The notes under the pieces: generated by a model
What the model saw: only the letters and a program-made list of their open reading frames with translations
What the model was told of the DNA's origin: nothing
Database searches by the model: none
In this document: piece after piece, positions 1-7,328 of the stretch
Layout of the letters: every line of letters begins with the position of its first letter
Numbering within the stretch: the first letter of the stretch is position 1
Position numbers and translations under genes: made by a program
Assembly: GCA_001771615.1 (NCBI GenBank)
Contig: MEUF01000093.1
Coordinates: 5,082 to 21,387, forward strand
Direction of reading: 5' to 3'
Source: a candidate division WOR-1 bacterium RIFOXYB2_FULL_48_7
GTDB taxonomy: Bacteria > Margulisbacteria > WOR-1 > O2-12-FULL-45-9 > XYB2-FULL-48-7
Length of the DNA stretch: 16,306 nt

Positions 1-27
1 AGTAATGGTTTTGTTTTCTTCAACCAT
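1..27 (-). CDS. N-terminal start of an unidentified gene (partial)
   Basis: An ATG at 27-25 opens a frame that runs off the left edge and encodes MVEENKTIT. Nine residues cannot identify a family. No Shine-Dalgarno-like sequence precedes the ATG, but a perfect extended -10 box lies 6 nt upstream, which would place the transcription start on the A of the ATG. This makes a leaderless message the simplest reading. The ATG is 22 nt downstream of the phoU stop, so the gene could also be read by readthrough from the Pho operon. The frame may prove too short to be a gene once the flanking sequence is seen. Confidence 0.35.
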
Positions 28-33
28 AAGAAT

Positions 34-42
34 ATTATAACA
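34..42 (-). promoter_or_regulatory. extended -10 promoter element after phoU
   Basis: On the minus strand this reads TGTTATAAT, an exact TGnTATAAT extended -10 element, which can work without a -35 box. It sits between the phoU stop and the partial gene at 27. No convincing -35 hexamer is visible 16-18 nt upstream, where the phoU coding end lies. Confidence 0.45.
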
Positions 43-49
43 TGAAAGA

Positions 50-718
50 TCAACTCTTAGGATTGTGCTTGATGACCTTGCCCTCAACCATATAAACAAC
101 ATCTTCGGCTATATTCGTGGCGTGGTCACCAATGCGTTCCAGGTACCGGGCAATCAGCATCAGGGGGAGCGCCCGGGTAACTGTCGAAGCATCTTTACGC
201 ATAATGTCTTCCAGTTCTTCGGTAATCAGGTCGCGGTATTTATCGACTTTGGCCTCGTCTTCCCACAACGAGCGGGCTAGATAGGCATCCCTTTTTACAA
301 AAGCATCCAGGGCTTTGTGGACCATCTGCTGGGCAAGCTCCGCCATTTTCGGCGTATCAATCAATGGTTTAAGCAGCGGCTGCTTAGCCAGCTCAATCGC
401 CCGTTCGGCGATATCAACCGACAAGTCGCCGATCCGCTCCAAATCAGTCCCAATCCGCATCCCGGTGGTAATAAAGCGCAAATCAATCGCCATCGGCTGC
501 TGGGTCGCCAATAATTCCAGGCACAAGTCATCAATTTCCAGCTCCAGTTGGTCGGCCTCGTCATCAGAGCGGATGATTTCCTGGGCCATTCTGACATCGG
601 CCTGGGCAATTGCCTTGATCGATTTGGCAATGTTCGCCTCGATCATCCCCCCCATTTTGAGGATCAAATCATTTAATTTGGCCAATTCTTTCTGAAAATG
701 CTCTCTACTTTCAATCAT
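50..718 (-). CDS. phoU: PhoU, phosphate-signalling regulator
   Basis: PhoU is the cytoplasmic helical protein that connects the Pst transporter to the PhoR kinase and keeps the Pho response off when phosphate is sufficient. The 222-residue product has the usual PhoU length and two PhoU repeats. Each carries the metal-binding type motif: LERIGDLSVDIAER in the middle and LERIGDHATNIAED near the C-terminus. I place the start at ATG 718-716. A TTG three codons upstream is possible, but it lies 1 nt from the GGGAGG ribosome binding site, whereas the ATG is 10 nt from it. The ATG is 1 nt beyond the stop of the preceding pstB, so translation is probably coupled. It is the last gene of the Pho block, as is common in bacteria. 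Confidence 0.95.
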   Translation of the reverse strand: MIESREHFQKELAKLNDLILKMGGMIEANIAKSIKAIAQADVRMAQEIIRSDDEADQLELEIDDLCLELLATQQPMAIDLRFITTGMRIGTDLERIGDLSVDIAERAIELAKQPLLKPLIDTPKMAELAQQMVHKALDAFVKRDAYLARSLWEDEAKVDKYRDLITEELEDIMRKDASTVTRALPLMLIARYLERIGDHATNIAEDVVYMVEGKVIKHNPKS

Positions 719-719
719 T

Positions 720-1475
720 TTAACCAAACCTCCCTGTTATATAATCTTCAGTTTTCTTATTACGCGGCGCGGTAAAAATCTCTTTAGTCGGGCCAAATTC
801 AATCAACTCGCCCAGGAGCATAAACCCACAGTCATCAGAAACCCGGGCCGCCTGCTGCATGTTATGCGTAACAATAATAATAGTATACTGTTTTTTTAAT
901 TCGACCATCAACTCTTCGATCTTCATGGTTGAGAGGGGGTCCAAAGTTGAACATGGTTCGTCCATCAGCAATATTTCCGGGGTTACCGCCAGCAGGCGGG
1001 CAATGCAAAGGCGCTGCTGTTGCTCCAGCGACAAGGTCAAAGCGTTGGCTGCCAGGCGGTCTTTGAGCTCATTAAACAGCAAAACAGAAGCCAGGCTTTT
1101 TTCGACCGTCTCGGCCAGCACGCTTTTCCTTTTTTCTCCGTGGATGCGCAGGCCATAGGCGACATTTTCAAAAATTGAGAGCGGAAACGGGTTGGGCCGC
1201 TGAAAAACCATCCCAACCTTTTTGCGCAAAGCGATCAGGTCAACATCTTCGCCCAGGCTTTCCTGGCCGGAAATTTTGACGCTGCCGGTCATCCTGACAC
1301 CCTCAATAAGGTCATTCATCCGGTTCAGGACCCGCAACAGGGTGGATTTCCCGCAACCCGAGGGGCCAATCAGGGCGGTAATCAAGTTTTGCGCCACCGT
1401 CAAATCAACCTCAATCAGGGCCTGAAAATCAGTGTAGAACAAGTTCAACTTATTTGTTTCGATAATTTTTGTCAT
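720..1475 (-). CDS. pstB: PstB ATPase with degenerate signature motif (system B, second pstB)
   Basis: Phosphate ABC-importer ATPase, 251 residues, a normal length for PstB. Visible motifs are Walker A GPSGCGKS (37-44), Q-loop Gln92 in VFQRP, Walker B LLMDEP (Asp172, Glu173), D-loop STLDP, H-loop THN (His204), and the C-terminal DYITGRFG shared by all three PstB proteins here. The ABC signature is abnormal: LSGGQ has become LSLEQ (148-152, coding bases 1020-1031), while the flanking QQRLCIAR is intact. The frame is open and well conserved elsewhere, so this is not a decaying gene. The start ATG shares one base with the stop of the preceding pstB (TAATG). In a homodimer both ATP sites would carry a defective signature. 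Pairing with the upstream PstB, whose signature is intact, would restore one complete site. That pairing is my inference. Confidence 0.93.
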   Translation of the reverse strand: MTKIIETNKLNLFYTDFQALIEVDLTVAQNLITALIGPSGCGKSTLLRVLNRMNDLIEGVRMTGSVKISGQESLGEDVDLIALRKKVGMVFQRPNPFPLSIFENVAYGLRIHGEKRKSVLAETVEKSLASVLLFNELKDRLAANALTLSLEQQQRLCIARLLAVTPEILLMDEPCSTLDPLSTMKIEELMVELKKQYTIIIVTHNMQQAARVSDDCGFMLLGELIEFGPTKEIFTAPRNKKTEDYITGRFG

Positions 1476-2242
1476 TAACCAAACCTGCCTGTAATGTAAT
1501 CTTCGGTCCTTTTATCGCGCGGGACAGTAAAGAGCTCTTTGGTCTCATTTAGTTCGACCAGTTCCCCCATCAAGAAGAAGGCCGTCCGGTCCGACACGCG
1601 GGCTGCCTGTTTAACATTATTAGTCACCAGGATTTGGGTATATTTCTTTTTGAGCTCTTGCATGGCTTCTTCTACTTTGAGGGTAGAGATCGGGTCAAGG
1701 CCAGAACAAGGTTCGTCATATAAGATCACTTCCGGCTCAACCGCCAGGGTGCGGGCAATACATAGACGCTGCTGCTGGCCACCGGACAAGCGGAAAGCCG
1801 GCTTATGCAGCCGATCCTTGACTTCATCCCAAATGGCTGCCGCCCGGAGTGACCGCTCGACAATCTCCGCCAGCTTTTGCTTGTTCTTTTCGCCGTGCAA
1901 TCGCGGCCCATAGGCAACATTATCAAAGATTGAAAGGGGCAGCGGCAGGGGCAAAGCAAAAACAATCCCCACCCTTTTACGCAATAGTTGAATATTGGCG
2001 GTGAAAATATCCTGATTATCGAGCAAAATCTCCCCGTCTGTCCGGGAATGCGGATAAAGCTCGTTCATTCGGTTAAGGGTGCGCAAAAAAGAGGTCTTGC
2101 CGCTGTTTGAGGGGCCAATTACCCCCAGAATTTCGTGCGATTTGACTTCAAATGTGACACGGCGCAGCGCCTCTATCCCGTCATACCAAACGCTAAGGTC
2201 CCTGATTTGGATTTTATAAATCGGTACTTGCTGGCCTACCAT
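1475..2242 (-). CDS. pstB: PstB ATPase lacking Q-loop Gln and H-loop His (system B, first pstB)
   Basis: Second PstB-type ATPase of system B, 255 residues. Walker A is GPSNSGKT (43-50), still a valid GxxxxGKT. The signature LSGGQ (152-156) and Walker B ILYDEP (Asp176, Glu177) are intact. Two catalytic positions differ from PstB consensus. The Q-loop VFQ is VFA (Ala96, bases 1955-1957), within an unusual Leu/Pro-rich stretch. The switch motif THN is TNN (Asn208, bases 1619-1621). These residues act on the ATP held by this subunit's own Walker A. The start ATG overlaps the pstA stop by 7 nt and has an AGGAAGAGG ribosome binding site. Tandem pstB genes are known from Bacillus and streptococci; the complementary motif loss with its neighbour is the notable feature here. 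Confidence 0.93.
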   Translation of the reverse strand: MVGQQVPIYKIQIRDLSVWYDGIEALRRVTFEVKSHEILGVIGPSNSGKTSFLRTLNRMNELYPHSRTDGEILLDNQDIFTANIQLLRKRVGIVFALPLPLPLSIFDNVAYGPRLHGEKNKQKLAEIVERSLRAAAIWDEVKDRLHKPAFRLSGGQQQRLCIARTLAVEPEVILYDEPCSGLDPISTLKVEEAMQELKKKYTQILVTNNVKQAARVSDRTAFFLMGELVELNETKELFTVPRDKRTEDYITGRFG

Positions 2243-3084
2243 GTTTTCCTCTTCCTAAAGATGGAACGAATATACGCGGCAATCACGCTCATAATAAACA
2301 CCATCAAAACCAAGACAAGAACTGTCCCGTATTGGACCCTGGGTGACACATTTGGCACCTGGGTTGAGAGCACATAGATATGATAAGGCAAAACCATCGC
2401 CTGGTCATAAACAGAGCGGGGTAAGCTGGGCAGGTAAAAAGCGGCCACAGTAAACAAGATCGGCGCGGTCTCGCCCGCTGCCCGCGAGAGGCCAAGAATA
2501 GTCCCAGTCAAAATCCCTGGGATCGCGTTGGGTAGCACCACATGACGGACCGTCTGCCAGCGCGAGGCTCCCAGTGAAAAACTGACCTCCCGAAACGACC
2601 GGGGAACAGCGCTTAAGGCTTCTCTAGTAGCTGTAATAATCACCGGCAAGGTCATTATGGCTAAAGTTAACGAGCCGGCTAATATTGAGGCCCCCAGGTG
2701 AAGAAAAAAGACAAATAAACTTAAGCCAAAAAGCCCATAAACAATCGAGGGGACGCCGGCCAAATTGATAATCGCCAGCTCAATTGCCCGCGTCAGCCAG
2801 TTGCGTCCGGCGTATTCATTAAGATAAATTGCCGCCAGGATGCCAAAGGGAATAGCAAAAACGGCCGTCCCCAAAGCCAGATAAATTGTCCCGACAATCG
2901 CCGGAAATATCCCTCCCGCCCTCATCCCATCACGCGGCATGCCAAATATGAACTCCCAGGTCAGCGAGGGCAGCCCATAAAAGAGAACCATGCCAAGGAT
3001 TAGCACGACTGGTGTTACCACCAGGATAGTGGCCAGCAATAATAGATTAAAGGCGATTTTTTCTTTTTGTTTTGTATCGATCAT
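2236..3084 (-). CDS. pstA: PstA phosphate permease subunit (system B)
   Basis: Inner-membrane permease subunit of the phosphate ABC importer, 282 residues, with about six hydrophobic segments. The cytoplasmic coupling (EAA) loop is clear: AVPRSFREVSFSLGASRWQ, then the LPNAIPGI segment and the RAAGETAPILF motif typical of PstA. The start ATG overlaps the pstC stop as ATGA, and its 3' end overlaps the following pstB, so the cluster is translationally coupled. It would pair with the PstC at 3081-3965 and dock on the two PstB ATPases encoded just downstream. The C-terminus is basic (FRKRKTW). Confidence 0.94.
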   Translation of the reverse strand: MIDTKQKEKIAFNLLLLATILVVTPVVLILGMVLFYGLPSLTWEFIFGMPRDGMRAGGIFPAIVGTIYLALGTAVFAIPFGILAAIYLNEYAGRNWLTRAIELAIINLAGVPSIVYGLFGLSLFVFFLHLGASILAGSLTLAIMTLPVIITATREALSAVPRSFREVSFSLGASRWQTVRHVVLPNAIPGILTGTILGLSRAAGETAPILFTVAAFYLPSLPRSVYDQAMVLPYHIYVLSTQVPNVSPRVQYGTVLVLVLMVFIMSVIAAYIRSIFRKRKTW

Positions 3085-3965
3085 TTACGTACCCGGCTTC
3101 TTTTTGGCCCGCGATGCAAAGCAATGTCGGCTAATAAGTTAATAATGAAACTAAAAATAAACAAGACGATGCCAATGGCAAATAGCGCGTAATAGTGTTC
3201 ACTGCCCGTGACCGCCTCCCCCATTTCGGCGGCGATAGTTGCCGTCAATGTCCTGACTGGCTGCAACAGCGAGGTTGGCATAACTGCCGCGTTCCCGGTG
3301 ATCATCAAGACCGCCATCGTCTCGCCGATTACCCGGCCGATCCCCAACATAATTGCCGCTAAAATGCCTGATGAGGCCGCCGGCAAGGTAACCCGGTAAA
3401 TTGTTTGCCAGCGTGTCGCGCCCAAAGCCAGTGAGCCTTCTTTGTAATTTTTTGGCACGCAAGAAATGGAGTCTTCGATGATTGAAACAATTGTCGGCAT
3501 CGCCATAAAGGCCAGCATAATTGAACCGGCCAAAGCGGTCAGCCCGCTGGGCAGGTTAAAGATTGTTTTAAGAAATGGGGCCAAAGTGATGATACCGATA
3601 AAGCCCAAAACAATACTGGGGATTGCCGCCAGCAATTCAATGCCTGTTTTCAAGATTTCTCGGAGCCAGGGAGGGGCGACTTCCGCCACATAAATTGCCG
3701 CCGCCAAACCCAGGGGCACAGCAATGACAATCGCCCCAAAAGTAACTAATAAGGAGCCCAGGATTAGGGGCAAGATACCAAATTGTGCCGGCTCGGAAAT
3801 TGGGTACCAGTTCAAGCCAAAAAGAAAAGAGCCGATATTGACCGTCTGAAAAAGCGAGAGCCCCTCTTTAAGCAGGAAAAAAAATATCAGGCCGACAAAA
3901 AGGATCGAAGCCAGCCCGGAAAAAAAGATGGCCCCCTCAATCAGGCGTTCAAACCATTGCTTCAT
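3081..3965 (-). CDS. pstC: PstC phosphate permease subunit (system B)
   Basis: Partner permease of PstA, 294 residues, with about six membrane spans. The coupling loop is visible as CVPKNYKEGSLALGATRWQ, followed by LPAASSGI and the GRVIGETMAV motif that is characteristic of PstC. The start ATG overlaps the stop of the lipoprotein pstS gene (ATGA), and its own stop overlaps the ATG of pstA in the same way. The N-terminal half has the Pst-type signatures GIIPLILGSL-like and PLGLAAAIYVAEV. It differs clearly from the PstC of system A, so the two transporters are not a recent duplication. Confidence 0.94.
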   Translation of the reverse strand: MKQWFERLIEGAIFFSGLASILFVGLIFFFLLKEGLSLFQTVNIGSFLFGLNWYPISEPAQFGILPLILGSLLVTFGAIVIAVPLGLAAAIYVAEVAPPWLREILKTGIELLAAIPSIVLGFIGIITLAPFLKTIFNLPSGLTALAGSIMLAFMAMPTIVSIIEDSISCVPKNYKEGSLALGATRWQTIYRVTLPAASSGILAAIMLGIGRVIGETMAVLMITGNAAVMPTSLLQPVRTLTATIAAEMGEAVTGSEHYYALFAIGIVLFIFSFIINLLADIALHRGPKRSRVRK

Positions 3966-4819
3966 AATTTCACCGGGATAAAATCCATTTTCAGGACCAC
4001 CTTCTGGCCGGCCGGGCTAAGGACAAAATCAATAAACTGCTTAACTTCTCCTGATGGGGTGCCATTCGTATAAAAGAGTAAAGAGCGCGAGATCGGGTAT
4101 TCGCCCCGGGAAACTGTTTTAATTGTCGGAATAACATAACTTGCGCCGTTATCTTGGGCAATGGCCAGCGCTTTCTGTTTTTTAGTCAGATAACCCAAGC
4201 CAATATAACCAATGGCGGCTGAATTTCCCACCACCTCTTCGACAATCGCCTGCGAGGACGGCATCATCAAAACTCCCGGGGAAAATTCGTTGGGATTTTT
4301 CTTTTTTCCCAGCTTGATCACTTCTTCCAGAAAAAAAACATGCGTGCCGGAATTGCGATCACGGGACAATGGGACAATCCGCTGGTTACCCCCTCCAACT
4401 TCCTGCCAATTTTTTACCTTGCCGGTAAAAATATCTGACAGCTGCTGTTTTGTCAGTTGATTGACCGGATTGGACGGGTGGACAACTACAGCAATGCCGT
4501 CGCTGGCGACCTGGATCTCTTTTGGTTTGACCCCGCGGGCATTGGCTAATTTGATTTCTTTGGCCTTCATCTCGCGCGAAGCCTGGGCGATATCGGTCAT
4601 ACCACTGATTAACGAAGCGACCCCAGTCCCCGACCCTCCCCCAGTAACAGCAACCGGCTGCTCCGGAGACAGTTTCATGAATTCTTCTGTCCAGGCCTGG
4701 GCAAGGTTGACCATGGTATCGGAACCTTTTATTTGGATAGCCTTATGGCTGCGGGAGCAGCCGGCTAGCAACAGCGGCAGGACCATAGCTATGGTCAAAT
4801 AGTAAGACAACTTACGCAC
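3962..4819 (-). CDS. pstS: PstS phosphate-binding lipoprotein (system B)
   Basis: Phosphate-binding protein of the PstS family 2 type. As annotated it has 285 residues with a lipoprotein signal peptide (MRKLSYYL..., lipobox LLAGC), so it should be lipid-anchored. Ligand-loop sequences typical of the family are visible: KGSDTMVNLAQ, TGGGSGTGVASL, and SRDRNSGTHVFF. The start is GTG at 4819-4817, which keeps the Arg-Lys of the signal peptide. An alternative TTG at 4810-4808 is better spaced (8 nt) from AGGAG but would lose those charges. The GTG lies 6 nt after a CATAAT -10 box, so the message may be leaderless. It is the first gene of system B and sits directly behind an array of Pho-box repeats. 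Confidence 0.92.
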   Translation of the reverse strand: MRKLSYYLTIAMVLPLLLAGCSRSHKAIQIKGSDTMVNLAQAWTEEFMKLSPEQPVAVTGGGSGTGVASLISGMTDIAQASREMKAKEIKLANARGVKPKEIQVASDGIAVVVHPSNPVNQLTKQQLSDIFTGKVKNWQEVGGGNQRIVPLSRDRNSGTHVFFLEEVIKLGKKKNPNEFSPGVLMMPSSQAIVEEVVGNSAAIGYIGLGYLTKKQKALAIAQDNGASYVIPTIKTVSRGEYPISRSLLFYTNGTPSGEVKQFIDFVLSPAGQKVVLKMDFIPVKL

Positions 4820-4825
4820 TCCTAT

Positions 4826-4879
4826 ATTATGTTGAACTATTATTAAGCCAAAGTTAATTTTAGGTTAAATCCATGTTAA
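4826..4879 (-). promoter_or_regulatory. Pho box array and -10 box for system B
   Basis: The 69-nt gap between pstB1 and the lipoprotein pstS carries an array of direct repeats at exact 11-bp spacing on the minus strand: TTAACA (4879-4874), TTAACC (4868-4863), TTAACT (4857-4852), TTAATA (4846-4841), and a weaker TCAACA (4835-4830). PhoB/PhoP-family regulators bind tandem 11-bp repeats. TTAACA with 5-nt spacers matches the Bacillus PhoP box, and TTAACC matches the core of the cyanobacterial box. A -10 like CATAAT follows at 4831-4826, 9 nt after the fourth hexamer, where the array would replace a -35. This implies separate phosphate-starvation control of system B. Confidence 0.85.
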
Positions 4880-4888
4880 TTATTCGAT

Positions 4889-5650
4889 TTAACCAAAACG
4901 GCCGGTAATATAATCCTCTGTCCGTTTATCTCTGGGGGTTGTGAATATCCCCTTAGTCCCGCCAAATTCAATCAGTTCACCAAGTAAAAAGAAACCGGTT
5001 TCGTCAGCCACCCGGGCCGCCTGCTGCATATTATGGGTAACAATGACAATGGTGATGGAATTTTTCAATTCGTGTATCAACTCTTCAATCTTGCCGGTAG
5101 AAATCGGGTCAAGCGCCGAACAAGGCTCATCAAGCAAAAGGACCTCCGGCTTAACAGCCAGCGCCCGGGCAATACACAAGCGCTGTTGCTGCCCTCCGGA
5201 CAAACCGATGCCGGGTTTTTTTAAATCGTCTTTGACTTCATGCCACAACGCCGCCCGCCGCAGGCTTTGCTCGGCCGCTTCATCAAGAAGCTCTTTTCCT
5301 TTCAGACCGTTAAGCTTGAGTCCGGCAATGACATTTTCATAGATCGACATTGTCGGGAATGGGGTCGGCTTCTGAAAGACCATGCCAATCTGGCGGCGGA
5401 CCAAAACCGGATCAACCTCCGGGCCGAAAATATCCTGCCCGTCAACCAGGATGCGCCCAGCTGCCCTGGCCCCCGGGATTGCCTCATGCATCCGGTTAAG
5501 ACAGCGGATAAAGGTTGATTTGCCGCAGCCGGACGGGCCAATAACAGCGGTGGCTTTTTTTTCTTTTATCCTTATATTAATGCCGTGCAGCGCCTGTTTT
5601 TCGTCAAACCAGGCCTTAAGCCCCAAAACAACAATTTTTTCCTTATCCAT
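4889..5650 (-). CDS. pstB: PstB phosphate import ATPase, canonical (system A)
   Basis: ATPase of the first Pst system, 253 residues. Every catalytic motif is consensus: Walker A GPSGCGKS (38-45), Q-loop Gln93 (VFQKP), signature LSGGQ (150-154), Walker B LLLDEP (Asp174, Glu175), D-loop SALDP, and H-loop THN (His206). It should work as the usual PstB homodimer beneath PstC/PstA of system A, energising phosphate uptake. The ATG overlaps the pstA stop by 8 nt and has an AAGGAT ribosome binding site. It is a useful reference for the two degenerate PstB proteins of system B, which share its C-terminal DYITGRFG. Confidence 0.96.
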   Translation of the reverse strand: MDKEKIVVLGLKAWFDEKQALHGINIRIKEKKATAVIGPSGCGKSTFIRCLNRMHEAIPGARAAGRILVDGQDIFGPEVDPVLVRRQIGMVFQKPTPFPTMSIYENVIAGLKLNGLKGKELLDEAAEQSLRRAALWHEVKDDLKKPGIGLSGGQQQRLCIARALAVKPEVLLLDEPCSALDPISTGKIEELIHELKNSITIVIVTHNMQQAARVADETGFFLLGELIEFGGTKGIFTTPRDKRTEDYITGRFG

Positions 5651-6497
5651 AATTTATCCTTTTTGAATATTTCCTGACGGTCACTGTTACAAACAGAATC
5701 AACCCGACTAAAACCATGGATCCCGCCCAAGCCAGGTTGTTCCATTCAGAAAAGGGAGAAATAGCGTAATTATATATCTGCACTGTCATTGAGGCCGTCG
5801 GCTGGTCCAGGCGGAAATTCCAATAATTATTGTTAAAAGCGGTAAAGAGCAAGGGGGCAGTTTCTCCGGCCGCCCTGGCCACCGCCAGCATCACCCCGGT
5901 AAAAATTCCATTCCAGGCAGTGCGCAAGACAACTGAAAGCATAACTTTCCATTCCGGCACCCCCAGGGCCAGGGCCGATTCCTTCAAAGTGCGCGGGACC
6001 ATTTTAATCATTTCTTCCGTTGTTTTTGTGATATAGGGGATCATGATCAGGCCAAGCGCAAATCCACCAGCCAGCGCGGAAAAACGCTTAAGCGTCAAGA
6101 CCAAAAGCATGTATGAAAAAATACCAAATATAATTGTCGGGAATCCGGACATGACATCAACCGCGTAACGAATAAAAAAACCTCTCTTCCCTTTTCCCCA
6201 CTCGGCCAGCCATAAACCACCAAATATGCCGATCGGCAAACTGAACATACTCGCCAGGCCGACAATAGCCATCGTCCCGACTATGGCATTAGCCATCCCG
6301 CCCCCTGCCTCCCCAACCGGCCTGGGCAAATTGACAAAAAATTGCCAATTGAGCGACCCAGCCCCCTTGAAAACAACAAATAGCAGCAAAGCAATCAGCG
6401 GCAGCACCGCAAATAGCGCGGCCAGTGATACGGCGGCCAAAAATATTTTATCTTTGGCCTTTCTTAATGAATACGATTGTGACCAATTATTTTCCAT
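5643..6497 (-). CDS. pstA: PstA phosphate permease subunit (system A)
   Basis: Inner-membrane permease, 284 residues, with about six hydrophobic segments. The coupling loop reads MVPRTLKESALALGVPEWK, followed by the RAAGETAPLLFT motif of PstA. The ATG at 6497-6495 overlaps the end of pstC by 34 nt, more than elsewhere in the cluster, and its ribosome binding site is weak (CTGGT), so translation probably depends on coupling to pstC. No better in-frame start is visible. It is followed directly by the canonical pstB. Confidence 0.94.
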   Translation of the reverse strand: MENNWSQSYSLRKAKDKIFLAAVSLAALFAVLPLIALLLFVVFKGAGSLNWQFFVNLPRPVGEAGGGMANAIVGTMAIVGLASMFSLPIGIFGGLWLAEWGKGKRGFFIRYAVDVMSGFPTIIFGIFSYMLLVLTLKRFSALAGGFALGLIMIPYITKTTEEMIKMVPRTLKESALALGVPEWKVMLSVVLRTAWNGIFTGVMLAVARAAGETAPLLFTAFNNNYWNFRLDQPTASMTVQIYNYAISPFSEWNNLAWAGSMVLVGLILFVTVTVRKYSKRINYG

Positions 6498-7321
6498 ACC
6501 AGCAATTTTGCCACTCCATTGATTAATACCGTAAAGGCCAGCAAGATTAAGGCGATTTCCACCATGACCGAAAAATTCATATTGGATGATGCTTCAGCAA
6601 ATTCATTGGCTAGTACGGCCGAAAGCGAGTAAGCCGGGGCCATTAAACTTCCGGAAATTTCCGGCCGGTTGCCGATGACCATTGTCACCGCCATTGTTTC
6701 CCCAACCGCCCGGCCCAAGCCAAGTATTGTGGAGCCGATAATCCCCGAAGCGGCCGGCGGCAAAACAGACAATTTGATGGTTTCCCATTTGGTCGCCCCC
6801 AGCGCCCGGGCCGATTCACGCAGCGAAAGCGGAACAGCTTGCAAGACTTCGCGTGAGACAGAGGTAATTGTCGGCAAAATCATGATCGCCAACAAGACAC
6901 CGGCGCTCATCATTGATAAGCCAAAAATCGGGGTAATGACCGCCAGACCCCACAATCCGTAGACGACCGAAGGGATCGCCGCCAGTAAGTCGACCATGGT
7001 GGCAAGCCATTCTTTAAAGCGGGATTGTGAAACTTCAGCCAGGTATATTGCGCAGCCAAGCCCCAAAGGGACGGCAATAATCAGTGCCAGAATTGAAGAT
7101 ACAAAGGTCCCGTAAATAAAAGGGAGGGCGCCATACTGATCACGAACCGGGTCCCAACCGGAATTAAAAATAAAACCAATTCCAAAGGTCCGTAAAGATA
7201 ATCTTGATTGCCAGATCAACAAGAGAAACAGGAGCAGGAAAATAAAGGGGATGCTGGCTGCCAACAGCAGCGCTGTCGTTTTAAACCAGACATCCCCTTT
7301 ATTCCTTTTTATGATTGACAA
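6464..7321 (-). CDS. pstC: PstC phosphate permease subunit (system A)
   Basis: Permease partner of PstA in system A, 285 residues, with about six membrane spans. The coupling loop AVPLSLRESARALGATKWE, LPPAASGI and GRAVGETMAV identify PstC. The start is a TTG (7321-7319), 7 nt after the pstS stop, with TTAGGG about 5 nt upstream as the ribosome binding site. An ATG a few codons further in is out of frame, and no in-frame ATG or GTG lies near the N-terminus. PstC and PstA form the membrane channel that accepts phosphate from the PstS encoded just upstream. Confidence 0.93.
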   Translation of the reverse strand: MSIIKRNKGDVWFKTTALLLAASIPFIFLLLFLLLIWQSRLSLRTFGIGFIFNSGWDPVRDQYGALPFIYGTFVSSILALIIAVPLGLGCAIYLAEVSQSRFKEWLATMVDLLAAIPSVVYGLWGLAVITPIFGLSMMSAGVLLAIMILPTITSVSREVLQAVPLSLRESARALGATKWETIKLSVLPPAASGIIGSTILGLGRAVGETMAVTMVIGNRPEISGSLMAPAYSLSAVLANEFAEASSNMNFSVMVEIALILLAFTVLINGVAKLLVWKIIGHNRIH

Positions 7322-7328
7322 AATATCC

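Noticed and set aside
719..727. TTG start of phoU three codons upstream of the ATG
   Set aside because: It is only 1 nt from the GGGAGG site, while the ATG at 718 is 10 nt away.
720..1475. Degenerate pstB as a pseudogene
   Set aside because: The frame is intact, of normal length, keeps Walker A, Walker B, Q- and H-loops, and is coupled to its neighbours. Only the signature is changed, and it is complementary to the other copy.
3466..3693. Plus-strand open frames across the window, for example here and at 315-695, 4941-5342, 9230-9649 and 10698-11195
   Set aside because: They lie opposite well-identified minus-strand genes, show no recognisable motifs, and have the composition of antisense shadows.
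4830..4879. CRISPR or other repeat array
   Set aside because: The repeats are hexamers with an 11-bp period and no unique spacers of CRISPR size; they fit a Pho box before a pst operon.
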